Source of the DNA: Fischerella sp. CENA71 | GTDB lineage: Bacteria; Cyanobacteriota; Cyanobacteriia; Cyanobacteriales; Nostocaceae | Length of the DNA stretch: 64,000 nucleotides | NCBI GenBank assembly: GCA_024239075.1 | Contig: JANBVI010000076.1 | Coordinates: forward strand, 62,001-126,000 | Direction: 5' to 3' | Shown: positions 16,277 to 25,313 of the stretch, piece by piece | How the letters are laid out: each line of letters starts with the position of its first letter | How positions within the stretch are numbered: the first letter of the stretch is position 1 | Notes under the pieces: generated by a model | What the model saw: the letters and a program-made list of their open reading frames with translations, nothing else | Told to the model about the DNA's origin: nothing | Databases searched by the model: none | Program-made: the position numbers and the translations under genes

Positions 16277-16792
16277 TCAAAACGCAAATAATTTTTGTGA
16301 AATATCTAACTTTTTAATAACCTTTTTTAGCTCCGGTTTTACCGTTTTCCATAGCTCAGAATCTGCATCTTCAAGTATTACAGCCATAGAGTCGAGATTG
16401 TTAGCCGCTAATTGTTTATTAGTTGGAGGTAGTTTGCTCGGTTCTTTAGTTTGAACATATTTCTGAGCAGTTGTTAGATAACTGACTAGTTCCTTTTTTT
16501 TGTCCAGTAATATTGCAGATTTATCCACTAAAGACTTAATATTTACTAAAGGTTGAATTACATTATTTTCCCATTCTTCTCGATCTTGAGGAACTCTTAA
16601 CTCTGATTGTCGAATATTATGCATCTGAGAACTATCCTCAAACTCTACATCAAATCGGTATCTTTCCTCTAATAAGATAGGTACATAAGGTGAAGAGTAT
16701 TTTTTAATTATTTTGCATTTACTATTATTATGCTTATTATCCCATCTGTTACTTTTAAAAATTGCACTGTCTCCAACTTCAAAACCAGACAT
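16277..16792 (-). CDS. hypothetical protein with possible SH3/KOW-like N-terminus
   Basis: 171 residues, not recognised. The first 70 residues (GFEVGDSAIFK, KCKIIKKYSS, YRFDVEFEDSSQMHNIRQSEL) read like a small beta-barrel of SH3/KOW/Tudor type. Residues 75-171 are charged and helical (LVDKSAILLDKKKELVSYL, ELKKVIKKLDISQKLF). No signal peptide or membrane segment is present. Base composition is lower in G+C than neighbouring housekeeping genes. It converges with the permease gene and shares no operon. Confidence 0.6.
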   Translation of the reverse strand: MSGFEVGDSAIFKSNRWDNKHNNSKCKIIKKYSSPYVPILLEERYRFDVEFEDSSQMHNIRQSELRVPQDREEWENNVIQPLVNIKSLVDKSAILLDKKKELVSYLTTAQKYVQTKEPSKLPPTNKQLAANNLDSMAVILEDADSELWKTVKPELKKVIKKLDISQKLFAF

Positions 16793-16953
16793 AAGCTACA
16801 CCCTAGATTTTGAACTCAGCGTTGTAGAAGTTACCTTCTAATATCTTTATTGGGGTAGCTAAACACATTTATGCACAATTTAGCATTTTGAATCCTTTAT
16901 ACCTCTGGTTCAATTGCCAAAGCTTCTCTATCTTTGCTTGTGCTAATTCTTTG

Positions 16954-17010
16954 TGTCTTAGTGTCTTGGTGTTGAAAAAACAATATTTGAAACACCAAGA
17001 CACTAAGACA
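16954..17010. repeat. perfect 20-bp inverted repeat hairpin
   Basis: TGTCTTAGTGTCTTGGTGTT (16954-16973) and its exact complement (16991-17010) are separated by 17 bp. This is a dispersed palindromic element rather than a terminator, since no gene ends toward it nearby. Confidence 0.75.
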
Positions 17011-17056
17011 CCAAGAAATTTTTATTACACCTTGAAACGTCTGGTCTTATACTCCC

Positions 17057-18706
17057 GTGCCTGTCTACTACGATATGCTATCAGCATTAGTGTTCAACCT
17101 CCCCAAGGACTCTACAATCAGTAACTCATCCCCCAGCTATTACTATGAAGGTATTTGTCCTCAAACTGGCGAATTGCTCAAACTCCCCCGCACTCCTGTA
17201 GTAGAAGCGATCGCATATAATTTCATGCAATACCTTGCTAGCGATGAGGTTTATTCCCGTGAAGGCAAAATGTACGGGATATTACTGGTAGAAATGGCTG
17301 ATGGCGAACAACGGATACTCAAAGCTTTTTCTGGGCTATTAAATGGTTGTAGTGTGGTTGCGGGCTGGGTTCCAGCGATTCCTGGACGAGATGAGGTTGC
17401 TGTTGATGAAGCTCGGACGTTGGCTGATTTGGATACTATTAAGCAGGAACTAATTACCCTCAAGCAACTTCCCGCACGACAGCAATACGAAAAATTATCT
17501 CATGAGTTTGAACAGCAACTACAACAAATGAGCGATCGCCACAAAGATCGCAAGCAGCAACGCCACACCCAACGTCAAGTACTTAGCGAAACTCTCACAG
17601 GAGAAGCACTGACAACAGCCTTAGAACAACTTGAAGCAGAAAGTCGTCGAGATGGAATTGAACGACGAAAACTCAAGCGCCAACGGGATGAACAATTACA
17701 ACAACTGAAGCAAATAATTGACATCGCAGATATACGCATTCGGGAATTGAAACAGCAGCGCAAAGAACTATCCCGCCAACTACAAGCACAGATGCACGCC
17801 GCTTATTCATTGATGAATTTCTTTGGACAGTCGCGATCGCTACAACAATTAATTCCGGAAGGTTTACCAACTGGTACTGGTGATTGTTGCGCCCCCAAGC
17901 TACTCCACTATGCAGCAACGCATAATTTAAAACCATTGGCAATGGCAGAATTTTGGTGGGGGCCGTCCTCTATTAATCAGGATAAAATTCAGGGAGAATT
18001 TTACGGAGCTTGTGTCGAACGCTGTCAGCCTTTAATGGGGTTTTTGCTGTCGGGATTGCAACCTAACCCTCCCGAAGAAGTTCCGATTCTCTACGAAGAC
18101 GAATGGCTGATTGTTGTTAACAAACCTCCAGGATTATTATCAGTACCTGGTCGTTATCGCGATACTCAAGACAGTGTTCTCAGTCGTTTACGCCATTTCT
18201 TACCAGATGGAATCGCACTTACTGCTGTACATCGCTTAGATCAAGAAACCTCTGGTATTCTTTTATTGGCACGCGATCGCCAAACTTATCGTCAACTAAG
18301 TCAGCAATTTCAACAACGCCAAGTTCACAAAATTTATGAAGCGGTGCTTGCTGGAACTGTAACTACTAACCAAGGTTTAATCGAATTACCACTGTGGGGT
18401 GATCCTCACAATCGCCCCTATCAACAAGTAAATTGGCAGTATGGAAAACCTAGTTTGACAAAGTACCAGGTAATTAGCAAACAAGCAAACTACACTCGCC
18501 TAGAATTTATCCCCCTCACAGGACGCACCCATCAGTTGCGAGTTCATGCTGCTGATCCAAGAGGACTGGGGATTCCGATTTTAGGCGATCGTCTTTATGG
18601 ATGTAGTGCAGAGGCGAGTCGGTTACATCTACACGCCAGAGAACTAAGTTTTGATCATCCCCACTTGGGAGAAAAACTGCATTTACAGACAAAAACGCCA
18701 TTTTAA
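17057..18706 (+). CDS. RluA-family pseudouridine synthase with long N-terminal extension
   Basis: 549 residues, much longer than a plain RluA (about 220-330). Residues 1-115 form an uncharacterised domain (YYEGICPQTGELLKLPRTP). Residues 125-250 are a charged coiled coil. Residues 265-335 hold GTGDCCAPKLLHYAA and FYGACVERCQPLMGFLL, with four conserved-looking cysteines. The synthase domain follows, with catalytic Asp395 in HRLDQETSG and the ending TGRTHQLRVHAA. It should isomerise uridine in rRNA or tRNA, but the target is unknown. The GTG at 17057 gives this length. An ATG at 17075 is an equally possible start, since no Shine-Dalgarno sequence decides. Confidence 0.87.
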   Translation: MPVYYDMLSALVFNLPKDSTISNSSPSYYYEGICPQTGELLKLPRTPVVEAIAYNFMQYLASDEVYSREGKMYGILLVEMADGEQRILKAFSGLLNGCSVVAGWVPAIPGRDEVAVDEARTLADLDTIKQELITLKQLPARQQYEKLSHEFEQQLQQMSDRHKDRKQQRHTQRQVLSETLTGEALTTALEQLEAESRRDGIERRKLKRQRDEQLQQLKQIIDIADIRIRELKQQRKELSRQLQAQMHAAYSLMNFFGQSRSLQQLIPEGLPTGTGDCCAPKLLHYAATHNLKPLAMAEFWWGPSSINQDKIQGEFYGACVERCQPLMGFLLSGLQPNPPEEVPILYEDEWLIVVNKPPGLLSVPGRYRDTQDSVLSRLRHFLPDGIALTAVHRLDQETSGILLLARDRQTYRQLSQQFQQRQVHKIYEAVLAGTVTTNQGLIELPLWGDPHNRPYQQVNWQYGKPSLTKYQVISKQANYTRLEFIPLTGRTHQLRVHAADPRGLGIPILGDRLYGCSAEASRLHLHARELSFDHPHLGEKLHLQTKTPF

Positions 18707-18710
18707 TTTT

Positions 18711-18776
18711 GAAAAGTTCGTAGTAAGCACTTTAGTGCTTGAATATTTGAGGACTAAAGTCTACACTACGAACTTC
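18711..18776. repeat. AAGTTCGTAGT inverted-repeat element between convergent genes
   Basis: GAAAAGTTCGTAGT at the left and ACTACGAACTTC at the right are complementary. Inside, GCACTTTAGTGC and GGACTAAAGTC form further stems. It starts 5 bp after the pseudouridine synthase stop and ends 6 bp before the stop of the opposite gene, so it probably serves as a two-way terminator. A half copy lies at 14227. Confidence 0.75.
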
Positions 18777-18781
18777 AAGCA

Positions 18782-19030
18782 TCAATATTCACTTGCCATT
18801 TTTGGCGCACACCATTGACCTATAGGTTCAATTTTTGCTTGTTGCATTAACTCCACAATTTGTGCTTCCTGACATTGATAATTATCCACTAATAACTGCA
18901 TTGCTTGTGCTTTGGCATCATCAGCAGACACACCAAGTGCGATAATTTCTTCATCTTGATTACCTGTCATTTTCTCAATAGCAATAACACAAACATATTG
19001 CGGTTCATTGGATCTAATTTCCTGTACCAT
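18782..19030 (-). CDS. small conserved-looking hypothetical protein
   Basis: 82 residues, not recognised. It is acidic and soluble (YVCVIAIEKMTGNQDEEIIA, SADDAKAQAMQLLVDNYQC), with the look of a small alpha/beta domain and a C-terminal GQWCAPKM. It lies about 100 bp downstream of the Rieske gene on the same strand, with heptamer repeats between them, so co-transcription is possible. Confidence 0.6.
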   Translation of the reverse strand: MVQEIRSNEPQYVCVIAIEKMTGNQDEEIIALGVSADDAKAQAMQLLVDNYQCQEAQIVELMQQAKIEPIGQWCAPKMASEY

Positions 19031-19049
19031 TGCTTACCTCTTTAATATT

Positions 19050-19114
19050 GAAGACTTATCAGTTATCAGTTATCAAATTAAACTTTTAACTGATAACTGT
19101 TAACTGTTAACTGA
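19050..19114. repeat. heptamer STRR (TTATCAG / TTAACTG)
   Basis: Tandem 7-bp units occur in both orientations, TTATCAGTTATCA then AACTGTTAACTG, so the transcript could fold back. Confidence 0.75.
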
Positions 19115-19128
19115 TTCATCCCACAAAC

Positions 19129-20892
19129 TTACGACTCTTCAAATAACCGATCGCCTCGATGTAACCGATGTGCCATTTGATAAGTTTGTCCTTGCGATCG
19201 CATGGTTGGTGCATGGGCTGCTAAATAGCGGGTTGCGGCAATTAGGACGTGATTGCCTGCCTTTGTGTCGCGTAGTAAACTATACTGACGAAAAGCTGCT
19301 TCTATTTCTTGAATCACATGAAAACTGCGGTCTTCGCGCAATAGCATTTTACCTAGTACGGCTAAAAGTCGATTAGGATTGCCACCACCATACAGGTAAC
19401 GGGCGACTAAAGCGCCTGCTTCATTCACCTGTTGTTGTTGATCAAGTAATTTTGGTAGTTCATCCAGCAATTTTTCTGGGTTGTCTACTGTTTCTTTTGG
19501 TTCTGGTAAACGTGCTGGTGGCACATTTAAAAATCGGTTGAGATACACACTCATAGCTGCATCGAAGACACCCCGCAGCAATGATTGGGAAGCTACTCGC
19601 CGTAAGCCTTGATGCACTGCATTAGCAAAAGTAAAAGTATGATGGGCTGTATCCCAATCCCCAAAATCATTGTTGGTGTGAAAACGAGCAATTCGCAATG
19701 CTGCTGCATAGGCAACAGCGCCTGCTAATTCTGTCTCGGTACAACCAGTTCGCAGTGCTTCTAAAAGTGAGTCAGCGATCGCTTGGGCATCTTCACCTAG
19801 AAGGATTGTTACTAATTTTTCACTACTTGACCATGTTCCTTGTTTATCCCGTCCTAATTCTAAGGCTGCTGGGATTTCTGCAAAAGCACGATCTAAAATT
19901 GCGACTAAATCCACTGGGTAACGCCAGGAATTCGACTCTTCCATGCGTTCGGCACTGGCATACCCAGCAACTAAGCTAGTCAGAACTGATTCTGCATTCT
20001 GCCAATTTGTAGCATCAAGAGCTTCTAAAGCTTTGTTGGTAAAATCCAGAACATGACCGACATCGATATAGCGGTGATCAGTGGCAGCAGTAAACAACAT
20101 TTCAGCGATTTGCTGTTGGTCAGCACCAGAACGCACCGCCGATACTAAACACCGTTCTGCACCTTCTGCATCACGTACTTCAATAAACTGACGGAACCAT
20201 CTTTTTAATGTACTTATGTCGGGTGCAGATGTGGGTAAGGGGTGAACTCCAAAATGGGGTGGTTGACCTGCACAATCACGCGCCACAGCAGCCAGTCCGT
20301 GATAAAGGGCCCGGGGTCGGTCTTCCGGGTCGAGGTACGGTAGAAGGTTGATCATACAAGTGTGTATTGTCAAACCTGTTCCCCAGCCTGCATTACGGTA
20401 ACGTACCCCAAAATCCAGTCCTATGCGGAATGGTTCTGCTGGTTCGAGACCTGCATCCAGCAAAGCAATCACCGATTTAGCAATTACCAACGAGATACCC
20501 TGTTCTAAACCATCTTGGAGGCGTTGACGCTGGTGAGCTTGGGGATCTGCATGGGGCGCTAAATCTATCCATACCTGATCACCACGAATCTCTACAGGAA
20601 AAGCACGTACATCATCAGCCCAAGCGTCAAATGTGCCACCACTCGCCAAGTCAAAACGAGCATGATGCCAGTGACAAGTTAAAATACAATCTTTAACTGT
20701 GCCTCGGTGTAAAGGAAAACCCATGTGTGGGCAACGATTATCTATAGCGTAAATTTTATCATTGTGATCAAAGAGTGCGATCGCCTGTCCTTCGACATAA
20801 ACAATTGCATAAGCGGCGGCTTTGACATCAGCAACCTGAGCAACGCATACATAACGCTCAGTATTTTTCTTTGCTTCCAAAGCTTGACTCAT
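19129..20892 (-). CDS. Rieske [2Fe-2S] protein fused to a long helical domain
   Basis: 587 residues. Residues 12-112 are a Rieske ferredoxin-type domain: CPHMGFPLHRG gives Cys54/His56 and CHWHHARFDLASGG gives Cys73/His76, the four cluster ligands. The remaining 450 or so residues are mostly helical, with no motif I recognise. They include ARFHTNNDFGDWDTAHHTF, EVRDAEGAERCLVSAVRSG, and several His and Asp pairs that could bind metal. There is no signal peptide or membrane anchor, so it is cytoplasmic. It is not a ring-hydroxylating oxygenase alpha subunit, since that iron site is not evident. The start is fixed by a strong Shine-Dalgarno sequence. The role is unknown, probably redox or iron-linked. 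Confidence 0.8.
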   Translation of the reverse strand: MSQALEAKKNTERYVCVAQVADVKAAAYAIVYVEGQAIALFDHNDKIYAIDNRCPHMGFPLHRGTVKDCILTCHWHHARFDLASGGTFDAWADDVRAFPVEIRGDQVWIDLAPHADPQAHQRQRLQDGLEQGISLVIAKSVIALLDAGLEPAEPFRIGLDFGVRYRNAGWGTGLTIHTCMINLLPYLDPEDRPRALYHGLAAVARDCAGQPPHFGVHPLPTSAPDISTLKRWFRQFIEVRDAEGAERCLVSAVRSGADQQQIAEMLFTAATDHRYIDVGHVLDFTNKALEALDATNWQNAESVLTSLVAGYASAERMEESNSWRYPVDLVAILDRAFAEIPAALELGRDKQGTWSSSEKLVTILLGEDAQAIADSLLEALRTGCTETELAGAVAYAAALRIARFHTNNDFGDWDTAHHTFTFANAVHQGLRRVASQSLLRGVFDAAMSVYLNRFLNVPPARLPEPKETVDNPEKLLDELPKLLDQQQQVNEAGALVARYLYGGGNPNRLLAVLGKMLLREDRSFHVIQEIEAAFRQYSLLRDTKAGNHVLIAATRYLAAHAPTMRSQGQTYQMAHRLHRGDRLFEES

Positions 20893-20898
20893 ATTGCA

Positions 20899-20906
20899 CC
20901 TCCTCC
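20899..20906 (-). promoter_or_regulatory. strong Shine-Dalgarno site for the Rieske gene
   Basis: On the minus strand GGAGGAGG precedes the ATG at 20892 by 6 bases. This is unusually strong for this window and confirms the start. Confidence 0.8.
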
Positions 20907-21116
20907 TCGGAAGATGGCAAGTTCTTTCTTTTACTGTAGCTGTTCTCCTACATAAAACGCGCGTAGTAATACTTTGTCAATTTTGTTTTGAGGAGTGATT
21001 TTTCTTGTGACTTTACCCATAACTTTGCCGTAAACAACACTATAACCAAAGTCCTGACTAAAAACCTAGTTTTACCTTTCATTTGAGAGATGAGTTAGTT
21101 TTGAGAGATTGATAAT

Positions 21117-21410
21117 ATGGCAAACAAATTGAAATCAAAAAAGCTGCTTATTATGTCATCTAAAACACGTTTACATGGTACTGATTTAGTAGATTGTGCA
21201 AGAGCAAATGCCAAACAGGGAATTGAAATTGCCGCTTATCAATGTGGTTATGGTGATGATTTGAATACCTTTGCACAGGAATTAAGAAAAGCTTGTGAAG
21301 AAATGAATTTGCAAGCTAAGGAACTCACTGATCTGATTGTCGATCAGGACTTAGTGCTGAATTTAGGTGAAGGTGAAATTGTCGCCCCTGACACTGATTC
21401 ACAACTTTAA
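21117..21410 (+). CDS. small hypothetical protein
   Basis: 97 residues from the first ATG. A second ATG at 21153 would give 85 residues starting MSSKTRLHG. Not recognised. It is soluble and helical (DLVDCARANAKQGIEIAAYQ, LRKACEEMNLQAKELTDLI) with an acidic tail. It is divergent from the Rieske gene. Codon use resembles neighbouring genes and the frame is clean, so it is probably real. Confidence 0.6.
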   Translation: MANKLKSKKLLIMSSKTRLHGTDLVDCARANAKQGIEIAAYQCGYGDDLNTFAQELRKACEEMNLQAKELTDLIVDQDLVLNLGEGEIVAPDTDSQL

Positions 21411-21468
21411 CAGTTATCAGTTATCAGTTATCAGTAGTTATTTTTGATAACTGTTCACTGTTCCCTGT
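21409..21468. repeat. heptamer STRR (CAGTTAT)n and CTGTTCA variants
   Basis: It fills the whole gap between convergent genes. CAGTTATCAGTTATCAGTTA faces GATAACTGTTCACTGTTCC, able to form a stem. Confidence 0.75.
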
Positions 21469-23121
21469 TCAATGCTTTAACATCTGAGCTAAAACATTGC
21501 GTGTCATGATTTGAGCATCAGCGTTTAAAACTGAAGGGCGTAATTGGGGAACGTTGTAATCATCAAGTCCCCAACTCCACTGCATAGATCCAGTTGCAAA
21601 CACTGTTGCCCCAGAATCTGTGTTATATACTGTCATATCTGCATATCGAATCCCGCGCCCGTAACGATAGGGTGAATGAGCAACCCGAATTGTGTTGTAG
21701 GGAGCATTACCAAACATGCGATCGACTTCATAACCCAAAAGTCCTTCTAAGCGGATTTGTTTGCTAGATGATTGAAGATTCTTACTGACAGATGCTTGGT
21801 TGTGATTTTGCATTAATTGCGTATCGGTAAGTAGCCAACTTGGTGCTGTGTGATTAATGATTATATCCGCGTTGACTTGAAATGTTTGGTACATGACTCC
21901 AATCAGAGCATCTTCTGGGAGATTTACAGGCTTTTTGCGCCAAATAGTAGTGACTAAATAATCATTATTTGGATCTTTATCTCTAGCATAGGGATCTAAG
22001 GCAGCATTTTCTTTATAAGCAACGATGGTACGGTTAAGACTTCGGGTTGTTTGGCCGGGTTCTAAGCGAATTTGCCAATAACAACTATTGGAGGAAAAAA
22101 AGCCTAAACTTACACCAGCATCTCTAGCTGCTTCTACATTTTGCCGCATCTGCCATGACCAATATTCATCATGACCTACGGATAGAAATGCTTTGTGCAA
22201 TAATAGCATCGGCTTGCCAGTGTAGGGGTCTAAATGATTTTCATGGGTATCAATATCAGTAGAATAGGTGACATCGTAGCCTTGGCGTTCTAACCACCGC
22301 ACCATGTTGTATTCCCAGCCAGCGCTAGAAGTTCTTCTTTTGGGTTGAAAGTTAGTTAAAAATTCTCCTGCTCCTACTCCATAAGCAGCTGCACGGTTAG
22401 GACTTGCAGCATAGGGACGATTAAAAGAAACTTTATATGCTTGTTTACCACGACTGTTCCATCGATATAAGGACATTCCGCCCCAGTTATTATACGCCTG
22501 ATATGTCGTCACGCTCGATTGAAAAAGGATATCAGAAGAGCGACTGTCATCACGCACAACAAAAATAATGTAGCTTTGTTTACCGCTAATGCCAGCAGTT
22601 AGTTTTGCTAAATAAATACCACTTGTCCACAAAGTAGGATTATCTGGATGATCGGGAATTTTTAATACGTAGGGATCTGTCCAATCACATTCGATTAAAC
22701 CAGTTGTCTGATCTACTATTGGTGGTGGCTGTTTGACTCCTTTGCGCTGAATTACAGGGATGATTTGTCGTCCTCCTGTGTTTCTATACCAACCCATACG
22801 AAAAATTTCAATTGTATAAATCGGCTCTTTTGTATTGACAAAAAACTTGATTTCTTCACCACGATTTACACTTGTGAGCGAGGCATAACCTTCTATTTCT
22901 CGTTTAGTAGCAGGATTTGTTAGCTGCCAATGGGTTGTACCTGTTTTTAAATTTTCAACGACAATGGGATTTTTACCATGGTGTTTAGGTATATTTATAT
23001 CAACGGCTTGGTTAGGATTTGGAAAAATCAATAGAGTAAGTATCAAAATTAAAAGTGCTAGCAGTAGCACTTTTATTGTGTAATTTAGCTTTTTTATCAA
23101 AACAATTATATTAGCTGTCAT
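21469..23121 (-). CDS. secreted N,N-dimethylformamidase beta-subunit-like protein
   Basis: 550 residues. A hydrophobic N-terminal segment (about residues 14-34, VLLLALLILILTLLIF) acts as signal or anchor, so most of the protein is outside the cytoplasm. The body resembles the C-terminal domain of the dimethylformamidase large subunit: GYASLTSVNRGEEIKFFVNT, EIFRMGWYRNTGGRQI, SGIYLAKLTAG, VTTYQAYNNWGGMSLYRW, HDEYWSWQMRQNVEAARDAG and GFFSSNSCYWQIRL. These domains occur widely without proven amidase function, and no small subunit is nearby. The reaction here is therefore unknown. It follows divergently from no obvious partner; the next gene upstream on this strand is mgtE. Confidence 0.78.
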   Translation of the reverse strand: MTANIIVLIKKLNYTIKVLLLALLILILTLLIFPNPNQAVDINIPKHHGKNPIVVENLKTGTTHWQLTNPATKREIEGYASLTSVNRGEEIKFFVNTKEPIYTIEIFRMGWYRNTGGRQIIPVIQRKGVKQPPPIVDQTTGLIECDWTDPYVLKIPDHPDNPTLWTSGIYLAKLTAGISGKQSYIIFVVRDDSRSSDILFQSSVTTYQAYNNWGGMSLYRWNSRGKQAYKVSFNRPYAASPNRAAAYGVGAGEFLTNFQPKRRTSSAGWEYNMVRWLERQGYDVTYSTDIDTHENHLDPYTGKPMLLLHKAFLSVGHDEYWSWQMRQNVEAARDAGVSLGFFSSNSCYWQIRLEPGQTTRSLNRTIVAYKENAALDPYARDKDPNNDYLVTTIWRKKPVNLPEDALIGVMYQTFQVNADIIINHTAPSWLLTDTQLMQNHNQASVSKNLQSSSKQIRLEGLLGYEVDRMFGNAPYNTIRVAHSPYRYGRGIRYADMTVYNTDSGATVFATGSMQWSWGLDDYNVPQLRPSVLNADAQIMTRNVLAQMLKH

Positions 23122-23325
23122 TTTGATTACTCAAGTTTGACCAACTTGATTGTGTCATTTTTTTATCAATTAATTTATACCTGTGACCATAAATTTCACT
23201 AGATAAAAATGACTATTTTTTTAGTGAACTTTCCTATTTTATAGTGTAAATAAATACAATTAAATTAGAGCGATCGCCTGAGCAATTTCACGCCTTGTAC
23301 ACAGCAAACAGCTTTGTAATAGCAC

Positions 23326-24726
23326 TCATACATTTAAAATCGTTTTTGCCAAACCAAAGTAAATTAATACACCTAAGACATCCACTGCTGTAGTAATAAA
23401 CGGTGCAGACATCAATGCTGGATCTAAACGCAAGAAGCGAAACAAAAACGGGAGTGCGGAACCGGAAACAGAAGCGAGAACCGAAATTGCTACTAAGCTA
23501 CTACCAACTGCGATCGCTACTTGTAAATTCTTTTGTAGCAAAAAAGCCCAGATTGTGGCGATCGCACCTAGCATTGCTCCCAGCAACACACCCGCCAAAC
23601 CTTCCCGAACAACCACTTGCAATGGGCCAAGGGCGCGAATTTCATCAGTATTCATCCCGCGAATCACTACGGTAGAAGATTGAGCGCCAACATTACCACC
23701 AGTACCCGTCAACAAGGGAATAAACGCTGCCAGCACCACGACTTTTTGTAAAATATCTTCTTGAGATTTAATAATTGTGCCTGTAATGGTGTTGGTGATC
23801 AGCAAGACAAACAACCACACTACCCGTTTGCGAGCAATAGTCAGCAAATTTGACTGAAAATAACTATCGCCATCAGACTGGACACCACCACCCACAGCGT
23901 AAATATCCTCGGTGGTTTCCTGTTGGATAATGTCAATTACATCATCAACGGTAATAATACCCACAAGACGATCTTCCCGGTCTACCACAGGGACAGCCAA
24001 AAAGTCGTATCTTTGGATTAATCTAGCTACTTCTTCTTGATCTGTGTCTGTATTCACAGACAGCACATCACGAGTCATGATTTCGCCAATAGTTTGTTGT
24101 GGTTGAGCTGTTACCAACTCACGCAGCGATAAAATACCAGTTAAGCGCCTGGCTGCATCTGTAACGTAAAGATAGTAAATCATCTCGCTAGCATTGGCGA
24201 GGGTGCGAATCCGCTCTAGAGTTTCCCCCGCTGTAAAATTTTCTTTAAGAGAGATCAACTCCTGAGTCATGATTCGCCCAGCAGTACCAGCTTCGTAACC
24301 CAAAAGTTGAGCTGTAGATTCTTTTTCTGCGGGACTAAGTTGTTCTAACAGACGCTTGACGATTTTTGCTGGTAACTCATCAAATAACTTGGCTCGATCA
24401 TCCGGTGACATTTGCTCGACAATCTCACGCACTTCTTGACTTCGGAGTTCCTCAATCAATCGTTCTTGCACAGTGTAATCAAGATATTCGTAGACTTCGA
24501 TCGCCTCATCTTTAGAAAGTAACCGAAAAGCGATCGCGTGCATTGCTTCTGGTAATCCTTCAATAGCTTCAGCAATATCTACAGGTTGTACAGGTACTAA
24601 AATGGCTTTAGCTCCACGCAAGTCCCCAACTTCCAATAAACTTTGTAATTGCGCTCGCACTAAATCTCGCAATTCCCTGCGTGAAAAATCTTGGACAACA
24701 GGAGACGTATTGTTTGGAGTTTGCAT
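23326..24726 (-). CDS. mgtE: MgtE-type magnesium transporter
   Basis: 466 residues with the full MgtE layout. An N-terminal helical superfamily domain (about 20-125) contains MSPDDRAKLFDELPAKIVKR. Two CBS domains follow (about 140-260, ITVDDVIDIIQQE closing the second). Five membrane segments from about 285 carry TGTGGNVGAQSSTVVIRG, the pore signature. It forms a homodimeric Mg2+ channel of the inner membrane, gated by Mg2+ bound to the cytoplasmic domains. No Mg2+ riboswitch was recognised upstream. Confidence 0.95.
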   Translation of the reverse strand: MQTPNNTSPVVQDFSRRELRDLVRAQLQSLLEVGDLRGAKAILVPVQPVDIAEAIEGLPEAMHAIAFRLLSKDEAIEVYEYLDYTVQERLIEELRSQEVREIVEQMSPDDRAKLFDELPAKIVKRLLEQLSPAEKESTAQLLGYEAGTAGRIMTQELISLKENFTAGETLERIRTLANASEMIYYLYVTDAARRLTGILSLRELVTAQPQQTIGEIMTRDVLSVNTDTDQEEVARLIQRYDFLAVPVVDREDRLVGIITVDDVIDIIQQETTEDIYAVGGGVQSDGDSYFQSNLLTIARKRVVWLFVLLITNTITGTIIKSQEDILQKVVVLAAFIPLLTGTGGNVGAQSSTVVIRGMNTDEIRALGPLQVVVREGLAGVLLGAMLGAIATIWAFLLQKNLQVAIAVGSSLVAISVLASVSGSALPFLFRFLRLDPALMSAPFITTAVDVLGVLIYFGLAKTILNV

Positions 24727-25313
24727 AATTAAAAATAAAGATAATGCGGTAATCCAATTTGAATCAGGCTACCCCTAGTCGGGGGAAAGTGGGAATGGGA
24801 AAAAACAAATTTATGATTTTTTTCTGCTTTGGGCTAGTGTGGATGTCAAGTTTTTATCTAGATTTTTATAGTTTTTTATCCTGGAAGCATTTAACTTGCA
24901 TATTTTCAGGTTTGACAAAAAGCGTCAATACCTCTAGTTGCGTAAAACAGGGTGTAATTTTTTTTGTAGAGTGTGCTTGCAGGGTTGGGGAGGAGTGTAT
25001 TAGATGCAAAGCGCTGTATAGTCTCCGTCGTCGAGTGTTTGAACTCCGTCAACGAGTGTTTGAAATAGATAAACGAGTCTTTGAACCCCGTCGGCGAGTC
25101 TTTAAAATAGTAAATTTTTACCCTACGGGAACCCTTTGGTGGGAACAGAAGCTGCTGCGCGTCTACGATAAATTAAGCTTTTTGGCGATTTTTGCGTAAG
25201 TCCTATTGAAACTAGAACGTTTCCAGTTCTGATTTGAGTAGAGCGATCGCTCTACTCAGCCTACAATTATCGTTAAATGAACGGTATTGGTCTATAGTGG
25301 CTGAGGATAAACA
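24727..25313. other. intergenic region between divergent mgtE and DUF3611 genes
   Basis: Contains the 21-bp satellite at 25031-25110 and a short GC-rich stem CCCC-TAGTC-GGGG near 24773. A 146-codon frame across it (24759-25199) starts in non-conserved sequence and runs through the satellite, so I do not call it a gene. Promoters for both flanking genes should lie here. Confidence 0.55.
25031..25110. repeat. second 21-bp satellite array
   Basis: Four units of the type CGAGTNTTTGAACTCCGTC alternate with CGAGTGTTTGAAATAGATAA-like units. The unit is homologous to the array at 16033-16198. Confidence 0.75.

Noticed and set aside
24759-25199. 146-codon frame between mgtE and DUF3611
   Set aside because: It has no family resemblance, runs through the satellite and has no Shine-Dalgarno sequence.
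24727-25313. Mg2+ riboswitch upstream of mgtE
   Set aside because: No M-box-like conserved core was recognised. Only a short CCCC/GGGG stem near the start was seen.
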